Assembly: GCA_030824805.1 (NCBI GenBank)
Contig: JAPJRC010000042.1
Coordinates: forward strand, 5,494-19,817
Direction of reading: 5' to 3'
Length of the DNA: 14,324 nt
Origin: Micavibrio sp.
GTDB taxonomy: Bacteria > Pseudomonadota > Alphaproteobacteria > Micavibrionales > Micavibrionaceae
Shown here: positions 14,042 to 14,324 of the stretch, one piece after another
How positions within the stretch are numbered: the stretch's first letter is position 1
Layout: each line of letters starts with the position of its first letter
Translations under genes and position numbers: made by a program
Notes under the pieces: model-generated
The model's database searches: none
What the model saw: only the letters and a program-made list of their open reading frames with translations
What the model was told of the DNA's origin: nothing

Positions 14042-14324
14042 TTACTTCTTGGCGGCCTCTCCGCCGGGAACGCGTTCCTCGACGACCTCGTCGATCAGGC
14101 CGAATTTCTTGGCCTCTTCAGCGGACATGAAGTTATCGCGCTCCATGGCTTTTTCAATGTCGGCCAGTTTGCGGCCCGTGTGTTTCACATAGATGTTGTT
14201 CAGGTTGGCACGCAGACGCAGTATTTCTTTTGCCTGAATTTCGATATCCGTGGCCTGACCTTGCGCACCGCCGCTTGGCTGGTGAATCATGATGCGGGAA
14301 TTCGGCAGCGAGAAACGCTTGCCT
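14042..14324 (-). CDS. clpP: ATP-dependent Clp protease proteolytic subunit, C-terminal part (cut by window edge)
   Basis: The C-terminal 93 residues of ClpP, the barrel-shaped serine protease that works with ClpX or ClpA. The catalytic His is in RIMIHQPSGGAQGQATDIEI and the catalytic Asp in ERDNFMSAEEAKKFGLID; both stretches are near identical to well-studied ClpP proteins. The active-site Ser and the N-terminus lie beyond the right edge. The ATG at 14290 is an internal methionine (the one in RIMIHQP), not the start. The C-terminus EERVPGGEAAKK is a short tail typical of alphaproteobacteria. A terminator follows at once. Confidence 0.97.
   Translation of the reverse strand, partial: GKRFSLPNSRIMIHQPSGGAQGQATDIEIQAKEILRLRANLNNIYVKHTGRKLADIEKAMERDNFMSAEEAKKFGLIDEVVEERVPGGEAAKK

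Overview
The window reads as a piece of an alphaproteobacterial chromosome of moderate GC. The support is the separate nuoC and nuoD genes in an ABCDEF-ordered complex I operon, the clpP / lon / hup neighbourhood, and the protein signatures. I cannot name genus or species from sequence alone. Almost everything is on the minus strand. The exceptions are one LysM gene and one 33-codon ORF, which form a small plus-strand island at 8.1-9.8 kb. No gene-free stretch exceeds about 190 bases, and I see no CRISPR array, insertion sequence, prophage or rRNA.

Region 1 (1-4916, minus) is the start of a respiratory complex I (NADH:quinone oxidoreductase) operon: nuoA, a 66-codon unknown ORF, nuoB, nuoC, nuoD, a 250-aa exported protein of unknown function, nuoE, and nuoF running off the left edge. 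Every junction is an overlap (ATGA or TAATG) or a gap of at most 5 bases, so the two extra genes are cotranscribed and probably translationally coupled with the subunits. nuoA has a 6-bp inverted repeat directly against its start codon.

Region 2 (5040-8011, minus) carries a GH13 alpha-glucosidase whose start codon abuts an intrinsic terminator placed downstream of tRNA-Asp(GTC), then alanine dehydrogenase (ald). The tRNA has a convincing promoter inside the ald-tRNA gap.

Region 3 (8012-9839, plus) holds a LysM protein with an internal 42-residue tandem duplication and a 33-aa ORF with a strong ribosome binding site. That small ORF meets the next gene tail to tail inside a perfect 10-bp inverted repeat.

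Region 4 (9819-11299, minus) has a secreted alpha/beta hydrolase directly behind tRNA-Val(TAC), then the HU gene with a clear terminator.

Region 5 (11300-14324, minus) has lon with a good heat-shock-type promoter, preceded by an array of three inverted repeats, and the 3' end of clpP. clpX, normally between clpP and lon in this class, is not there.

Functionally the window mixes housekeeping energy metabolism (complex I; ald and the glucosidase as catabolic enzymes), protein quality control (clpP, lon), nucleoid structure (HU) and envelope or secreted proteins. The most interesting items are the two unrecognised genes embedded in the nuo operon and the unusual RNA structures at gene starts and ends.
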